Origin: Polyangia bacterium
Lineage (GTDB): Bacteria; Myxococcota_A; Polyangia; Polyangiales; Sandaracinaceae
Direction of reading: 5' to 3'
Assembly (NCBI GenBank): GCA_030426845.1
Contig: JAUHXR010000029.1
Span: forward strand, 1 to 46,582
Length of the DNA: 46,582 nt
Position 1 is the first letter of the stretch. Each line of letters starts with the position of its first letter. The translations under genes and the position numbers were made by a program. Below, one piece after another: positions 34,961 through 44,537 of the stretch. A model generated the notes under the pieces. That model made no database searches. It was not told the DNA's origin and saw only the letters and a program-made list of their open reading frames with translations.

Positions 34961-37900
34961 GTGGCCGCCGTCTCCGAAGAGCTCTCCGCGATGAGCGGCG
35001 CCGACCGCGACGCGCTCGCGGTCCTCGCCCTGGCCTACGCGCCGGTGAGCCTCGGGGAGTGGACCCAGCTGCTGACTCGAGCCGACGTGCGCGCGAGCGC
35101 GGACACGATGGCTCGCCTGTGCGAGCGCGGGGTGCGCAAGGGCCTGCTCGAGGAGCGCGTCGGCCCGCGCCGGCGGCTCTACGCCACGACGCCCTCCCAG
35201 GCGCTGCAGCACCTCGCCGACGCGCGCGAGCGCGGGCGCCTCGAGTCGCTCGACCGCGCGGTGCGGCGCCACCGGGCCGCGGGCGGGGCGCGGCGCTACG
35301 CCGGCGGCGACGTCGGCTGGGAGGCGGCGGGCTCGGCGCTGCGGGTCGCGCTCGTGCGCGACGACGCGGAGGCGGCCCAGGCGGTGGTCGCGCAGGTGCC
35401 CCGGGGCCCGCGTGAGGATCGCGGCACGTGGCTCGCGCGCACCCTCGGCGTGGACCCGCCGAGCGCGCGCTGGTTCGCCCACCTCGGGCCGGAGGGGCCG
35501 CTCTACCTCGAGACGCTCCTGCACGGCGCGCGCGAGCTGCTGTGGCCGGTCGGCGAGGTCGCGCTGCAGCAGGCGCGCGCGAGCCTCTCCACCCGCGCCC
35601 TCGCCGCGTGGCACGACGCGATGCGGGGCCTCCCGGAGCGCGCGTTCGAGCTCGACGAGGCCCCCCCGCGCGATCGCTTCGAGGCGGCCCTCGCGGCGGC
35701 GTTCTGGGCCGGCCGCTACCCGCAGGCGCACCACATCGGCCTCGAGGCGATCGACGCGCTGAGCAAGCGCAGCCGGCGCGCGCACCTCTCGCCGACCGCG
35801 GCCACGCTGCACCGGCTGACCCGGGTGGTCATCGCGCGGGATCGGCCCAGCGAGTGGGAGGCGCTCCAGCGCGACCTCGACTCGGCGCCGCCGACGCGGG
35901 AGCACGCGAGCGCGCGCAAGGCGATGGAGATCATGCGCCGCACCGCGGCCGGGGGCGCGCCCGACGTCGGCGCCCTGCGTCACGCCGGCGGCGCGTTCGG
36001 CGCGCTCGCGGAGGACGGCTGGCTGAGCACCTTCGTGGTCGGTCTCGCGCACGGCTGGCTCGGGGTGGACGACCCGGACCGCGGCCTCGTCGAGGCCCTC
36101 GAGGCGTGGCGCGGGCGGGCGCGCGAGCACGGCTACGCGCCGGTCGCGGACGCGATCGCGGCCACCCTCACCGCGCTGCGCGGCGAGGAGCCGGCGGCCG
36201 ACTCGCTGGCCGGCGCCTACCGACCGCGCCAGCCGTGGGAGGTCGCGCTGGACGCGCTCGCCGCGATCGCGACCGAGGACGCCACGCCGACCGAGGCCCA
36301 GGACGAGGCGCGCCTCGCGTGGGAGCTCACGCTCCGCGAGGACGAGGTCGAGATCCGACCGCGCGTCCTCGAGGGCCGCCGGGCCCGAAGGGGTCGGCCG
36401 ATCGCGCTCACCCGGGTGCTCGACGGCGAGCTCGGGCCGCTCGGCGAGGCCGATCAGCGCGTGCTCGCCCACGTCGAGTACGAGGAGCCGACCTACTTCA
36501 GCCGGCGGCGGGGGCGAAACCCGGTGCTCGGGCCGACCGCGCTCCTCGGCCTCGTCGACCACCCCGCGGTGATGGAGCCGGACGGACGGCCGCTGGTGGT
36601 GACGCGCGGCGAGCCGGGGATCAGCGTGTCCTCCACCGCCGCGGGCCTCTCGATCGACGTGCGCCCCGAGGCGATGCGGCACGCGCCGATCGCGTGGGAG
36701 GAGCCGAGCCCCGGCCACCTCGTGGTCTACGAACGGACCCCCGCGATCACCGAGGTCGCGCGCGTGCTCGAGCGCGGGCGGGTCGAGATCCCCGAGCGCG
36801 GCCGCGACCGGCTCGGCGAGGTCCTGTCGCGCCTGGGCGAGCGCGTGCCGATCGACGCGGCGGGCGAGGTCCCGATCGAGGGCGAGGACCGCGCGTCCGA
36901 TCCGCGGCCGGTGGCCCTGCTCGAGTGGACCGGGACCCGCCTCGCGGTGCGCCTGCGGGTCGCGCCGCTCGGGCTCGACGGACCCAAGCCGCGCGCCGGC
37001 GAGGGGGAGTCCCAGCTCGCCTCGATCGTCCGCGGCGTCGCGATGCGGGCGCGCCGTGATCTGGCGGACGAGGTCGCGCGCCACGAGGCCCTCCTCGACG
37101 CGTGCCCCACCCTCGCGTCGCTCTCGAGCGAGCGCGGCGAGCGCCGGGCCGAGGGGCTCGACGCGGCGCTCGAGGTCCTGCTCGAGCTGTCGGCCGCGGG
37201 CGACGAGGTGGTCGTCGCGTGGCCGCGCGGGCCCCGGATCAGCGCGCCCTCGGTGCGCGACGAGGGCTCGCTCCGGGTGCGCGTCAGGAGCGTCAAGGAG
37301 TGGCTCCACGTCGACGCCTCGATCCCGATCGACGAGGGCCGGGTCCTCGGCTTCCGCGAGCTGCTCGACCTGCCGCGGCACGGGCGCTTCGTCGAGATCG
37401 AGCCCGGGCGCTTCGTCGCGATGACCCGCGAGCTCGCCCGCCGGGTGGAGGCGCTCGCGGGGCTCGGTCGCGCCAAGGGCGCGGCCCTCGAGGTCAGCCC
37501 CGCGCTGCTGCCGCTCATCGACGAGCTCACCGTGGGCTCGGAGGAGCGGGCCTTCGACGAGGCCTCGCAGACCCGCCTCGAGGAGCTGCTCTCGATCGGC
37601 ACGCGCGACTACCCGATCCCGCGCGCCTTCGCGGGGGAGCTGCGCGACTACCAGCGCGCGGGCTTCGTCTGGATGATGCGCCTCGCGGACGCGGGCCTCG
37701 GCGGCTGCCTCGCGGACGACATGGGCCTCGGCAAGACGGTCCAGACCCTCGCGCTCCTCGTCGCGCGCGGCGGCGAGGGCCCGGCGCTCGTCGTCGCGCC
37801 CGCGTCGGTGGCGAGCAACTGGATGGACGAGGCCCGACGCTTCGCGCCCACGCTCCGCTTCCACGCGTTCGGCGCGAGCGGGCGTGACGAGACGGTCCGC

Positions 37901-38989
37901 GAGCTCGGTCCACGCGACGTGCTCGTCTGCACCTACGGTCTCCTCGTCACCGAGGCCGAGCGGCTCCAGAATGTCGACTTCGACGCGGTGATCTTCGACG
38001 AGGCCCACTACCTCAAGAACGACCGCACCAAGCGCGCGCGCGCGGCTCACGGCCTGGGCGCGCGGGTCCGGCTCGGCCTCACCGGTACGCCGATGGAGAA
38101 CCACGTCGGCGAGCTGTGGAGCCTGATGCGCGCGACGGTCCCCGGCCTCCTCGGCACCAAGAAGCGCTTCGAGCAGCGCTTCGGCTCAGCCGGGGGGGAC
38201 CGCGAGCGCTCCCAGCACCTCAAGGCGCTGCTCCGGCCGTTCCTCCTGCGCCGCACCAAGTCCCAGGTCCTCGACGAGCTGCCGGAGCGCACCGAGATCA
38301 CCCTCAAGGTCACCCCGACCGCCGACGAGCGCGCGTTCTACGAGGCCCTCCGCCGCCGCGCGCTCGCGTCGCTCTCGCTCCCCGACGGCAGCTCTCGGAT
38401 GCACGTCCTCGCCGAGATCACGCGGCTGCGGCAGGCCGCGATCGATCCGCGCCTCGTCGACCCCGAGTCGGGCCCGCCCGGCGCCAAGCTCGACGCGCTC
38501 GTCGACCAGCTCCTCGCGCTGCGCGAGGAGGGCCACCGCGCGCTCGTGTTCAGCCAGTTCCTCGGGAGCCTCGCCCGCGTCGCCGGGCGCCTCGACGAGG
38601 CGGGGCTCAGCTACCTGACGCTCGAGGGATCGACGCCCGCGCCCGAGCGCGCGCGGCGTATCGCGCAGTTCCAGGAGGGCGAGACGGACGTCTTCGTGAT
38701 GAGCCTCAAGGCGGGCGGCGTCGGCGTGAACCTCACCGCCGCGGACTACGTCATCCACCTCGACCCGTGGTGGAACCCGGCGGTCGAGGACCAGGCCACG
38801 GGCCGCGCGCACCGCATCGGCCAGCGGCGCCCGGTCACCGTCTACCGCTTCGTGAGCGAGGGGACGATCGAGGAGAAGATCCTCGCGCTCCACCGCGACA
38901 AGCGCGCGCTCGCGGACGACCTGCTCGCGGGGATGGAGACCTCGCGCGCGCTCGACCTCGACACCCTCCGCGGCCTGCTCGACGCGTGA
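34961..38989 (+). CDS. SNF2-family DEAH helicase with long N-terminal region
   Basis: 1342 aa from GTG at 34961; an ATG at 34991 would shorten it by ten residues. The C-terminal ~500 residues are a complete SNF2 ATPase: motif I ADDMGLGKTVQ (~917-927), DEAH (~1013) in VIFDEAHYLKND, motif III LGLTGTPMEN, and the helicase C-terminal motifs VFVMSLKAGGVGVNL and QATGRAHRIGQ (~1274-1284). The ~850-residue N-terminal region, mostly helical, starts like a winged-helix segment (LTRADVRASADTMARLCERG). I see no SWIM motif in it. The gene is coupled by a 4-nt overlap to the sulfatase-fold lipoprotein. It may remodel DNA-bound complexes; the target is unknown. Confidence 0.92.
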   Translation: MAAVSEELSAMSGADRDALAVLALAYAPVSLGEWTQLLTRADVRASADTMARLCERGVRKGLLEERVGPRRRLYATTPSQALQHLADARERGRLESLDRAVRRHRAAGGARRYAGGDVGWEAAGSALRVALVRDDAEAAQAVVAQVPRGPREDRGTWLARTLGVDPPSARWFAHLGPEGPLYLETLLHGARELLWPVGEVALQQARASLSTRALAAWHDAMRGLPERAFELDEAPPRDRFEAALAAAFWAGRYPQAHHIGLEAIDALSKRSRRAHLSPTAATLHRLTRVVIARDRPSEWEALQRDLDSAPPTREHASARKAMEIMRRTAAGGAPDVGALRHAGGAFGALAEDGWLSTFVVGLAHGWLGVDDPDRGLVEALEAWRGRAREHGYAPVADAIAATLTALRGEEPAADSLAGAYRPRQPWEVALDALAAIATEDATPTEAQDEARLAWELTLREDEVEIRPRVLEGRRARRGRPIALTRVLDGELGPLGEADQRVLAHVEYEEPTYFSRRRGRNPVLGPTALLGLVDHPAVMEPDGRPLVVTRGEPGISVSSTAAGLSIDVRPEAMRHAPIAWEEPSPGHLVVYERTPAITEVARVLERGRVEIPERGRDRLGEVLSRLGERVPIDAAGEVPIEGEDRASDPRPVALLEWTGTRLAVRLRVAPLGLDGPKPRAGEGESQLASIVRGVAMRARRDLADEVARHEALLDACPTLASLSSERGERRAEGLDAALEVLLELSAAGDEVVVAWPRGPRISAPSVRDEGSLRVRVRSVKEWLHVDASIPIDEGRVLGFRELLDLPRHGRFVEIEPGRFVAMTRELARRVEALAGLGRAKGAALEVSPALLPLIDELTVGSEERAFDEASQTRLEELLSIGTRDYPIPRAFAGELRDYQRAGFVWMMRLADAGLGGCLADDMGLGKTVQTLALLVARGGEGPALVVAPASVASNWMDEARRFAPTLRFHAFGASGRDETVRELGPRDVLVCTYGLLVTEAERLQNVDFDAVIFDEAHYLKNDRTKRARAAHGLGARVRLGLTGTPMENHVGELWSLMRATVPGLLGTKKRFEQRFGSAGGDRERSQHLKALLRPFLLRRTKSQVLDELPERTEITLKVTPTADERAFYEALRRRALASLSLPDGSSRMHVLAEITRLRQAAIDPRLVDPESGPPGAKLDALVDQLLALREEGHRALVFSQFLGSLARVAGRLDEAGLSYLTLEGSTPAPERARRIAQFQEGETDVFVMSLKAGGVGVNLTAADYVIHLDPWWNPAVEDQATGRAHRIGQRRPVTVYRFVSEGTIEEKILALHRDKRALADDLLAGMETSRALDLDTLRGLLDA

Positions 38990-41310
38990 GCGCCAGGCAA
39001 CACGGCCTCCGCCGCACGGCCGCGCTCGTCGCGGCCGCGGTCGCGCTCACCCTGGCGAGCTGCGGCGAGGACGAGTCGTCGTCGACGACGCCCTCCGAGC
39101 CCCCGACCGGGACCGGCTCCGCTCCCTCCGCCGCGACGCCGTCGCCGGCCAGGCCGTCCGAGGCGCCGTCCGAAGCGCCGCCCGACGCGCGACCGCCCCG
39201 CGTGCGCCTCGCCCTCGCGGCCCACCTCGAGCGCGCGGAGCTGTTCCGCGGCGCGACGCGGGTGATGCAGCTCGGCGAGGCGGCCGGCCACCAGCACACC
39301 CTCGGCGGCTGGCGGACGCGCACCGGTGACACGGCGACCGAGGAGGGTGCGCGCGCGGCCGCGGTCGGCCACGTGACCGGCTTCTTCGTCGTGCCGATCG
39401 ACGCGCCGGGCCGATGCCGGGTCCGCCTGCGCGCGCGCGGCGTCGCCGACCGCCGGCTCGCGCTCTACCTCGACGATCACCCGATCGGCGACGTAACCGT
39501 GCCGACCGACGGAAGCTACGCCACGGTCGAGGCGCGGGTACCCGACGATCGCTGCGCCGCGGGCGAGCACGAGCTGCGCCTGCGCTCGCCGAGCACCGGC
39601 GCGGTGCCGGGCGTGGGCCGCGCGTCCGCGCTCGTCGACTGGATCACGATCGGCCCGGACGACGCGCCGCCGATCGAGGCGCCGATCGATCCCGCGGTCG
39701 ATGTCGACGGGCGTCCCGGCCTGCGGATCGCCGGCGGCTGGACGGTCGCCTATCCGCTCGAGGTGCCCGCGGGCGCGCGGCTGCGCGGTCACGTGGCGGG
39801 GGACGGCGCCCTGCGCGTGCGCGTCTCCTCGGACGGCCAGCCCGACGTCGACCTGGGCGTCACCCGAGCCGGCGCTTTCGACCTCGACCTCGCGGCTCAC
39901 GCCGGGCGCGTCGTGCGCCTCTCGCTCGTGGCCGAGGGCGCGGTGACGGTCGCCGACCCCGCGATCGTGACCCTCGACGGGCCCCGCGACGGAGCCGCGC
40001 CACGCGAGCGCCCGCGCCTGCGCAGCGCGATCTTCTACCTGACCGACACCCTGCGCGCCGACCACCTCACGGTCTACGCGCCCGACACTCGCGTCCAGAC
40101 GCCGAGCCTCACCGCGTGGTCGGCGGAGGCCGCGATCTTCGAGCGCGGGCACTCGCAAGAGAACTGGACGAAGCCGAGCTGCGCGACGCTCCTGAGCGGG
40201 CTCTACCCATGGGAGCACAACGCCACGAGCGAGGACGCGGTGGTGCCGGCGTCGGTCGAGCTGATCAGCGAGACCCTGCGCGCCCGCGGCTTCCGCACCG
40301 GCGCGTTCATCAGCAACGGCTTCGTCTCGGACCGCTTCGGCTTCGATCAGGGCTGGGGCACGTTCCACAACTACCTCCGCCTCGGCCGGCGCAACATGGC
40401 GCGCTACGTCGCGGAGGACGTCACCGCGTGGCTCGAGGAGCAGCCGCCCGGCGAGCCGTTCTTCCTCTACGTCCACACGATCGACCCGCACGTCCCCTAC
40501 ATCCCCCCCGACGAGGACCTCGCGCGCTACGACCCGGAGCCCTACGAGGGCGTGGTCGACTTCCGCGAGGACCGCGAGCTCCTCGAGAAGGTCAAGAGCG
40601 GGCGGATCTCGCTCGGCCCACGCGACCGCGCGCACCTCGAGGCGCTCTACGACGGCGAGGTGACCTACCACGACCGCTACTTCGGCGAGATGATGCGCGC
40701 GCTCGAAGCGCGCGGCCTCGCGGACGAGACCCTCGTGGTGTTCACCGCCGACCACGGCGAGGAGTTCTGGGACCACGACTCGGTGGGCCACGGCCACAGC
40801 GTGTTCGAGGAGCTGATCCGCGTGCCGCTCATCGTCCGCTGGCCCGGCCTGACGGACCCCGGCGCGCGGATCGACGAGGCGGTCGGCCTCGTCGACGTGG
40901 TCCCGACCGCGCTCGAGGCGCTCGGCGTCGAGCCCCCCGACGGGCTGAGCGGTCGCTCGCTCGCCCCGCTCCTCGCGGGCGAGACCGAGGACGCGCCGCG
41001 CGCCACGGTGACCGGCTTCATGAACGGCTGGCGGACAGTGGTGATCGGTCGGTACAAGCTCATCCAGCGCACCCCGGCCCGCTACATGGTTTACGATCTC
41101 GAGGAGGATCCGGGCGAGACCCGCGACCTCGCGGCCGAGCGCCCGATCACGGTGCGCTACCTGCGCGCGATGCTCGGCCTCACCCTCGCCGGCGCGAGCG
41201 GCGCCCACGAGGGCGAGCGCGCGCCGATCGACGACGAGCTGCGCCGCCAGCTCGAGGCCATCGGCTACGTGGGCGCCTCGCGCGCGCCGCAGGTCGAGGA
41301 CGATCCGTGA
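38986..41310 (+). CDS. Sulfatase-fold lipoprotein with Thr at the nucleophile position
   Basis: 774 aa from GTG at 38986, overlapping the helicase stop. The N-terminus has a lipobox ending TLASC, followed by a Ser/Pro/Ala linker. Residues ~70-340 are beta-rich and probably carbohydrate-binding. From ~345 a sulfatase domain follows: IFYLTDTLRADHLTVY with metal-binding Asp, then NWTKPSCATLLSG, where the position that is Cys or Ser in sulfatases is Thr395, as in phosphotransfer-type members of the superfamily. TADHGEEFWDHDSVGHGH supplies further metal ligands, and FMNGWRTVVIGRYKLI closes the domain. It therefore may act on phospho- or phosphoglyco-substrates at the cell surface and not on sulfate esters. 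Confidence 0.88.
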   Translation: MSARQHGLRRTAALVAAAVALTLASCGEDESSSTTPSEPPTGTGSAPSAATPSPARPSEAPSEAPPDARPPRVRLALAAHLERAELFRGATRVMQLGEAAGHQHTLGGWRTRTGDTATEEGARAAAVGHVTGFFVVPIDAPGRCRVRLRARGVADRRLALYLDDHPIGDVTVPTDGSYATVEARVPDDRCAAGEHELRLRSPSTGAVPGVGRASALVDWITIGPDDAPPIEAPIDPAVDVDGRPGLRIAGGWTVAYPLEVPAGARLRGHVAGDGALRVRVSSDGQPDVDLGVTRAGAFDLDLAAHAGRVVRLSLVAEGAVTVADPAIVTLDGPRDGAAPRERPRLRSAIFYLTDTLRADHLTVYAPDTRVQTPSLTAWSAEAAIFERGHSQENWTKPSCATLLSGLYPWEHNATSEDAVVPASVELISETLRARGFRTGAFISNGFVSDRFGFDQGWGTFHNYLRLGRRNMARYVAEDVTAWLEEQPPGEPFFLYVHTIDPHVPYIPPDEDLARYDPEPYEGVVDFREDRELLEKVKSGRISLGPRDRAHLEALYDGEVTYHDRYFGEMMRALEARGLADETLVVFTADHGEEFWDHDSVGHGHSVFEELIRVPLIVRWPGLTDPGARIDEAVGLVDVVPTALEALGVEPPDGLSGRSLAPLLAGETEDAPRATVTGFMNGWRTVVIGRYKLIQRTPARYMVYDLEEDPGETRDLAAERPITVRYLRAMLGLTLAGASGAHEGERAPIDDELRRQLEAIGYVGASRAPQVEDDP

Positions 41311-41465
41311 GGGCCGCGGTCTCTGTCCTCGCGGTCCCTGTCGCCGCAGCCTCTGTCGCCGCAGCCTCTGTCGCCGCGCTCACCCTCGCCGGCGGCGAGC
41401 CGGACGCTTGCCGCCCCGAAGACGGCCCCGCGACGGTGATGAATCAAGCTCTCAGTCGACGGTGA
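41307..41465 (+). CDS. Possible tiny secreted peptide
   Basis: A GTG at 41307 overlaps the sulfatase-fold stop (GTGA) and opens 52 codons: MRAAVSVLAVPVAAASVAAA, then SVAALTLAGGEPDAC, then RPEDG and a short tail. This has the form of a signal peptide plus a small mature peptide with one Cys. The core comes from a 15-bp repeat (GTCGCCGCAGCCTCT). Its last 14 bases overlap the end of glmS on the other strand. It might be real by the overlap rule of this genome, but could equally be chance. Confidence 0.35.
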   Translation: MRAAVSVLAVPVAAASVAAASVAALTLAGGEPDACRPEDGPATVMNQALSRR

Positions 41466-43830
41466 TCGACTTGCTGACGTTCTTGGGGACGTCGGGGTGC
41501 ACGCCGTGGTCACGGCAGCCGAGCGACTCGAGGTACTCCATCTTGCGCTCGCTCATCCGCAGGGCGAGCCGCTGGAGCGCGACCGACGCGGTGAAGGTCG
41601 CCATCAGGGTGTCGCCGGTCGCCGGCAGCGGGATGTAGACCGCGCGGTAGCCCGGGTTGTTCGCGGGCGGCTTGATCGCGGCCGCGCGGAGGCGCTCGTC
41701 CTCCTCGGCCACCACCACCGTGGTGGCGCCACGGATCTTGTGGGTGTTGAGCTGCGAGATCGTGAGGTCCACGTCGCGGCGCTCCGGCCCGGTGATGAAC
41801 ACGAGCGGGTAGTCCCGGTAGAGCGCGTCGAGCGAGTGGGTGAGCCCGTCGCGGACGTAGGCGGCCGGGTCCTCGGCGTCCGCGAGCCCGCGCGCGAGCC
41901 GCGCGAGGAGCGCCTCGACCTCCTGCGGCCCGAAGAGCGTGTTGAAGCCGAGGATCGTGTTGGGCCCGTGCTTGAACTCGGAGCCCTCGAAGCCCTCGGT
42001 GTGGTTGAGCACGACCTCGCGCACCTTGAGCGCGCCCTCCTTGGCCACCGCGAGCAGCCGGGTCGCGAGCAGGTGCATCGACGGCGCGAGGTAGAGCAGC
42101 CCCGCCGCCTCCTCGACCGCCTCGCGCGAGCCGTCGAGCGTCGCCTGGATGAGGCCGGGGATGTCCGGCGCGGGGCCGACGTCGCGCCCACGCGCCGCGC
42201 CGAGCGCGCGCGCCAACCCATAGAATACGCACAACTGATTGACGAAGCTCTTGGTCGCGGGGACCGCGATCTCGGGGCCGCAGCGGAGCGGCACCACCAC
42301 GTCGCTCTTCTCGTGCGCGAGGGTCGAGTTGAGGTTGTTCACCACCCCGATGAGCGGCACCTGGCGGCCGTCCGCGCGCACGCCGTTGATGACGTCGATG
42401 AGGTCCTTGGTCTCGCCGCTCTGGCTCACCGCGACGATGACGTCGCCATCCGCGATCGTCTTGGCGTACTGGCCGCGGAACTCGCCGGGCAAGAGCGGGA
42501 TGACCTCGACGCGCGCGAGCTCGGCGAAGAAGAGGCTCGCCGCCTTCGCCGCGTGGAAGCTCGTCCCGCAGCACACGCAGTAGATCCGGCGCCCGGCCGA
42601 CACCGCGTCGCTCATCGTGCGCACGCTCGCCTCGACCCCGCGGAGCAGCTCCTGCGCCTCGATCGACTCGACGTAGGCGTCGAGGCCGCGCACGAGCGCG
42701 GCGCGCGCGGGGCAGAGCGCCATCAGGTCCCCGAAGAACGCGCGCTCCTCCGAGACGAGCGGGTGGGCGAGGTCGAGCGCCTCGAGCGCCCGCCCCGCCT
42801 CGGTCGCCGCGATCGCCTCGCAGCCTGCCGTCAGCGCGTCGTCTGTGTACTGGGTCCGCAGCTCCTTGAGCTGGGCGTCGAGCGCCTCGCGCGCGCCGGC
42901 CGACCAGTCGCGGGCGATCGCGGCCACCCGCTGCGCGCCGGGCGTGCCGCCCTCGAACATGCGGAGCGCCTCGCGCGCGGTCTCGGGCTGGGCCGCGATC
43001 TCCTGCGCCATGAAGGTCGCGTGCTCCGGCGCGAGCGCGGTGTCCTCGACCCGCAGGCGCGAGCGGAGCGGCGTCCGCTCGAGCACGGTGCCCTCGGGCG
43101 TGCCGTCGATGACGCGCACCTCGTGGCCCTTGGCGTCGAACTGCACGTACTCGCCCTCCTTGAGGCCGACGAGGACGTGGGTGCGCTTGAGCACGCTCGA
43201 CAGATCGCTGCTCGCGATCGCGAAGGCGTCGCCGTGCTCGTCCTGGCCGACGCCGAAGTAGAGGCTCGAGCCGCGCTTGATCGCGCAGAGCCGGCGCGTG
43301 ACCGGGTCGACCACCACCGCCGCGAAGCTCCCCTCGAGCTGCCGTGAGGCGCGCACCACCGCCTGGCGCATCGCCGCGTCGCGGTCGTCCGTCTCCTCGA
43401 GGGCGGCCGCGAAGTAGTGCTCGACGAGGTGGACCACCATCTCGCCGTCGTTGTCGCTCTTCACCTCGTGGCCGCGCTCGGTGAGCCAGCCCTTGAGGTC
43501 GTCGCAGTTGGTCACGTTGCCGTTGTGCGCCCCGTAGAGGAACGTCTTGCAGCGGACCACGTGCGGCTGCGCGTTGGCGTCGTCGACCGCGCCGAAGGTC
43601 GCCCAGCGGACCTGCCCGCAGAAGACATCCCCCGCGAGGTCCACGATGCCGAGCGAGTGGATGAGCTGCGACGGCGCGCCCACCCCCTTCTTCAGGACGA
43701 CCTCGTCGCCCTGGATCACGGCTCCGGTGGAGTCGTAGCCCCGGTACTGCAGGGTCTCGAGCAGCTCGCCGGCGATCACCCCGAGGTCATCGCGCGGGCG
43801 CTCGTGAACCAACCCGATCACGCCGCACAT
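41452..43830 (-). CDS. glmS: Glutamine-fructose-6-phosphate aminotransferase, enlarged form
   Basis: 792 aa from ATG at 43830, against ~610 aa in Escherichia coli. The cytosolic enzyme makes glucosamine-6-phosphate for peptidoglycan and LPS. The N-terminal Ntn glutaminase is intact (Cys2 after Met removal, CGVIGLVH, YRGYDSTGA, VRWATFG, AHNGNVTN). The SIS sugar-isomerase domain has CCGTSFHAAKAA and SQSGETKDLIDVI, and the C-terminus ends VPKNVSKSITVD as in standard GlmS. Extra sequence lies between the glutaminase and the first SIS domain (about residues 270-400) and in the second SIS domain. The insertions are acidic and helical and may mediate regulation or assembly. Confidence 0.93.
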   Translation of the reverse strand: MCGVIGLVHERPRDDLGVIAGELLETLQYRGYDSTGAVIQGDEVVLKKGVGAPSQLIHSLGIVDLAGDVFCGQVRWATFGAVDDANAQPHVVRCKTFLYGAHNGNVTNCDDLKGWLTERGHEVKSDNDGEMVVHLVEHYFAAALEETDDRDAAMRQAVVRASRQLEGSFAAVVVDPVTRRLCAIKRGSSLYFGVGQDEHGDAFAIASSDLSSVLKRTHVLVGLKEGEYVQFDAKGHEVRVIDGTPEGTVLERTPLRSRLRVEDTALAPEHATFMAQEIAAQPETAREALRMFEGGTPGAQRVAAIARDWSAGAREALDAQLKELRTQYTDDALTAGCEAIAATEAGRALEALDLAHPLVSEERAFFGDLMALCPARAALVRGLDAYVESIEAQELLRGVEASVRTMSDAVSAGRRIYCVCCGTSFHAAKAASLFFAELARVEVIPLLPGEFRGQYAKTIADGDVIVAVSQSGETKDLIDVINGVRADGRQVPLIGVVNNLNSTLAHEKSDVVVPLRCGPEIAVPATKSFVNQLCVFYGLARALGAARGRDVGPAPDIPGLIQATLDGSREAVEEAAGLLYLAPSMHLLATRLLAVAKEGALKVREVVLNHTEGFEGSEFKHGPNTILGFNTLFGPQEVEALLARLARGLADAEDPAAYVRDGLTHSLDALYRDYPLVFITGPERRDVDLTISQLNTHKIRGATTVVVAEEDERLRAAAIKPPANNPGYRAVYIPLPATGDTLMATFTASVALQRLALRMSERKMEYLESLGCRDHGVHPDVPKNVSKSITVD

Positions 43831-43900
43831 CGACCGCGTTTACTGCCGGCCGGCGCTCCCGGCAAGGCGGTCCCTCACCCGCCGCGCTACCCTCCCGGCC

Positions 43901-44485
43901 ATGCGACCCGTCGGGCTCCTCTCGCTCTCGGCTCTCTCCTTCGCGATCGGCTGCGGCGCGCAGGCGCATCCGACCGGGCTGGTCGATCCCGAGCCGACGC
44001 GCGGCCCGCAGGTCTCGTTCGAGGAAGTCCTCACCGAGGCGCGCCGGCTCCACCCCGCGGCCGCGCCCGTGTACGTCGAGCGCCAGCGCCTCGACGGCGC
44101 CGTCCTCCTCGAAGTCGAGCTCGTCGAGGGCGGCCAGCGGGTGGAGCTGTTCTTCGACCCGGTCACCGGCGCGGTCGCGCGCGAGGGCGAGGAGGTCCGC
44201 GACCCCGGGCCCGCCGTGTCGCCGGAGGTCCTCGCGGCGGCCGAAGCGGACCCCGGCGCGCTCGCCCGCGGCCTCGCGCTGGCCCGTGAGCGCTTCGGGG
44301 GCGCGGAGCTCGTCCGGGTCGTCCTGACCTGGGACGGCGGCGCGCTCGCGGTGGACGTCGAGGCGCACGACGGCGGCGCGGCCCAGGCCGATCGGCTCGC
44401 GCTGCCGATCGCGCCGACCCCCGAGCTCGCCCCCGCGCCGCCGCGGGATCTCGAGGAGGAGGAGGAGGAGGAGCTGATCGAGTAG
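43901..44485 (+). CDS. Lipoprotein with PepSY-like region
   Basis: 194 aa from ATG at 43901. The signal MRPVGLLSLSALSFAIGCGA has a lipobox IGC (Cys18). Residues ~45-90 (VYVERQRLDGAVLLEVELVE, then VELFFDPVTGAVAREGEEV) follow the beta-alpha PepSY pattern with a DPVTG turn. The rest is Ala/Glu-rich and ends in a run of acidic residues (EEEEEEELIE). PepSY domains often inhibit peptidases or bind signals in the envelope, so a regulatory role is possible. It is divergent from glmS (70 bp) and followed 52 bp later by accC. Confidence 0.75.
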   Translation: MRPVGLLSLSALSFAIGCGAQAHPTGLVDPEPTRGPQVSFEEVLTEARRLHPAAAPVYVERQRLDGAVLLEVELVEGGQRVELFFDPVTGAVAREGEEVRDPGPAVSPEVLAAAEADPGALARGLALARERFGGAELVRVVLTWDGGALAVDVEAHDGGAAQADRLALPIAPTPELAPAPPRDLEEEEEEELIE

Positions 44486-44537
44486 CGCCTCGCATCGCGG
44501 GTCGCGGGCCCCGCCGAAGTGGGGCATCCTCCGGCGC

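Noticed and set aside
34538-38104. A 1188-aa protein antisense to the helicase
   Set aside because: It is a shadow frame of GC-rich coding sequence; only the last 113 residues, read from the ATG at 34879, match a known family.
34961-38989. Anti-phage defence system based on the SNF2 helicase
   Set aside because: No methylase, nuclease or other defence partner is adjacent; the neighbours are a lipoprotein and a PhnA-type gene.
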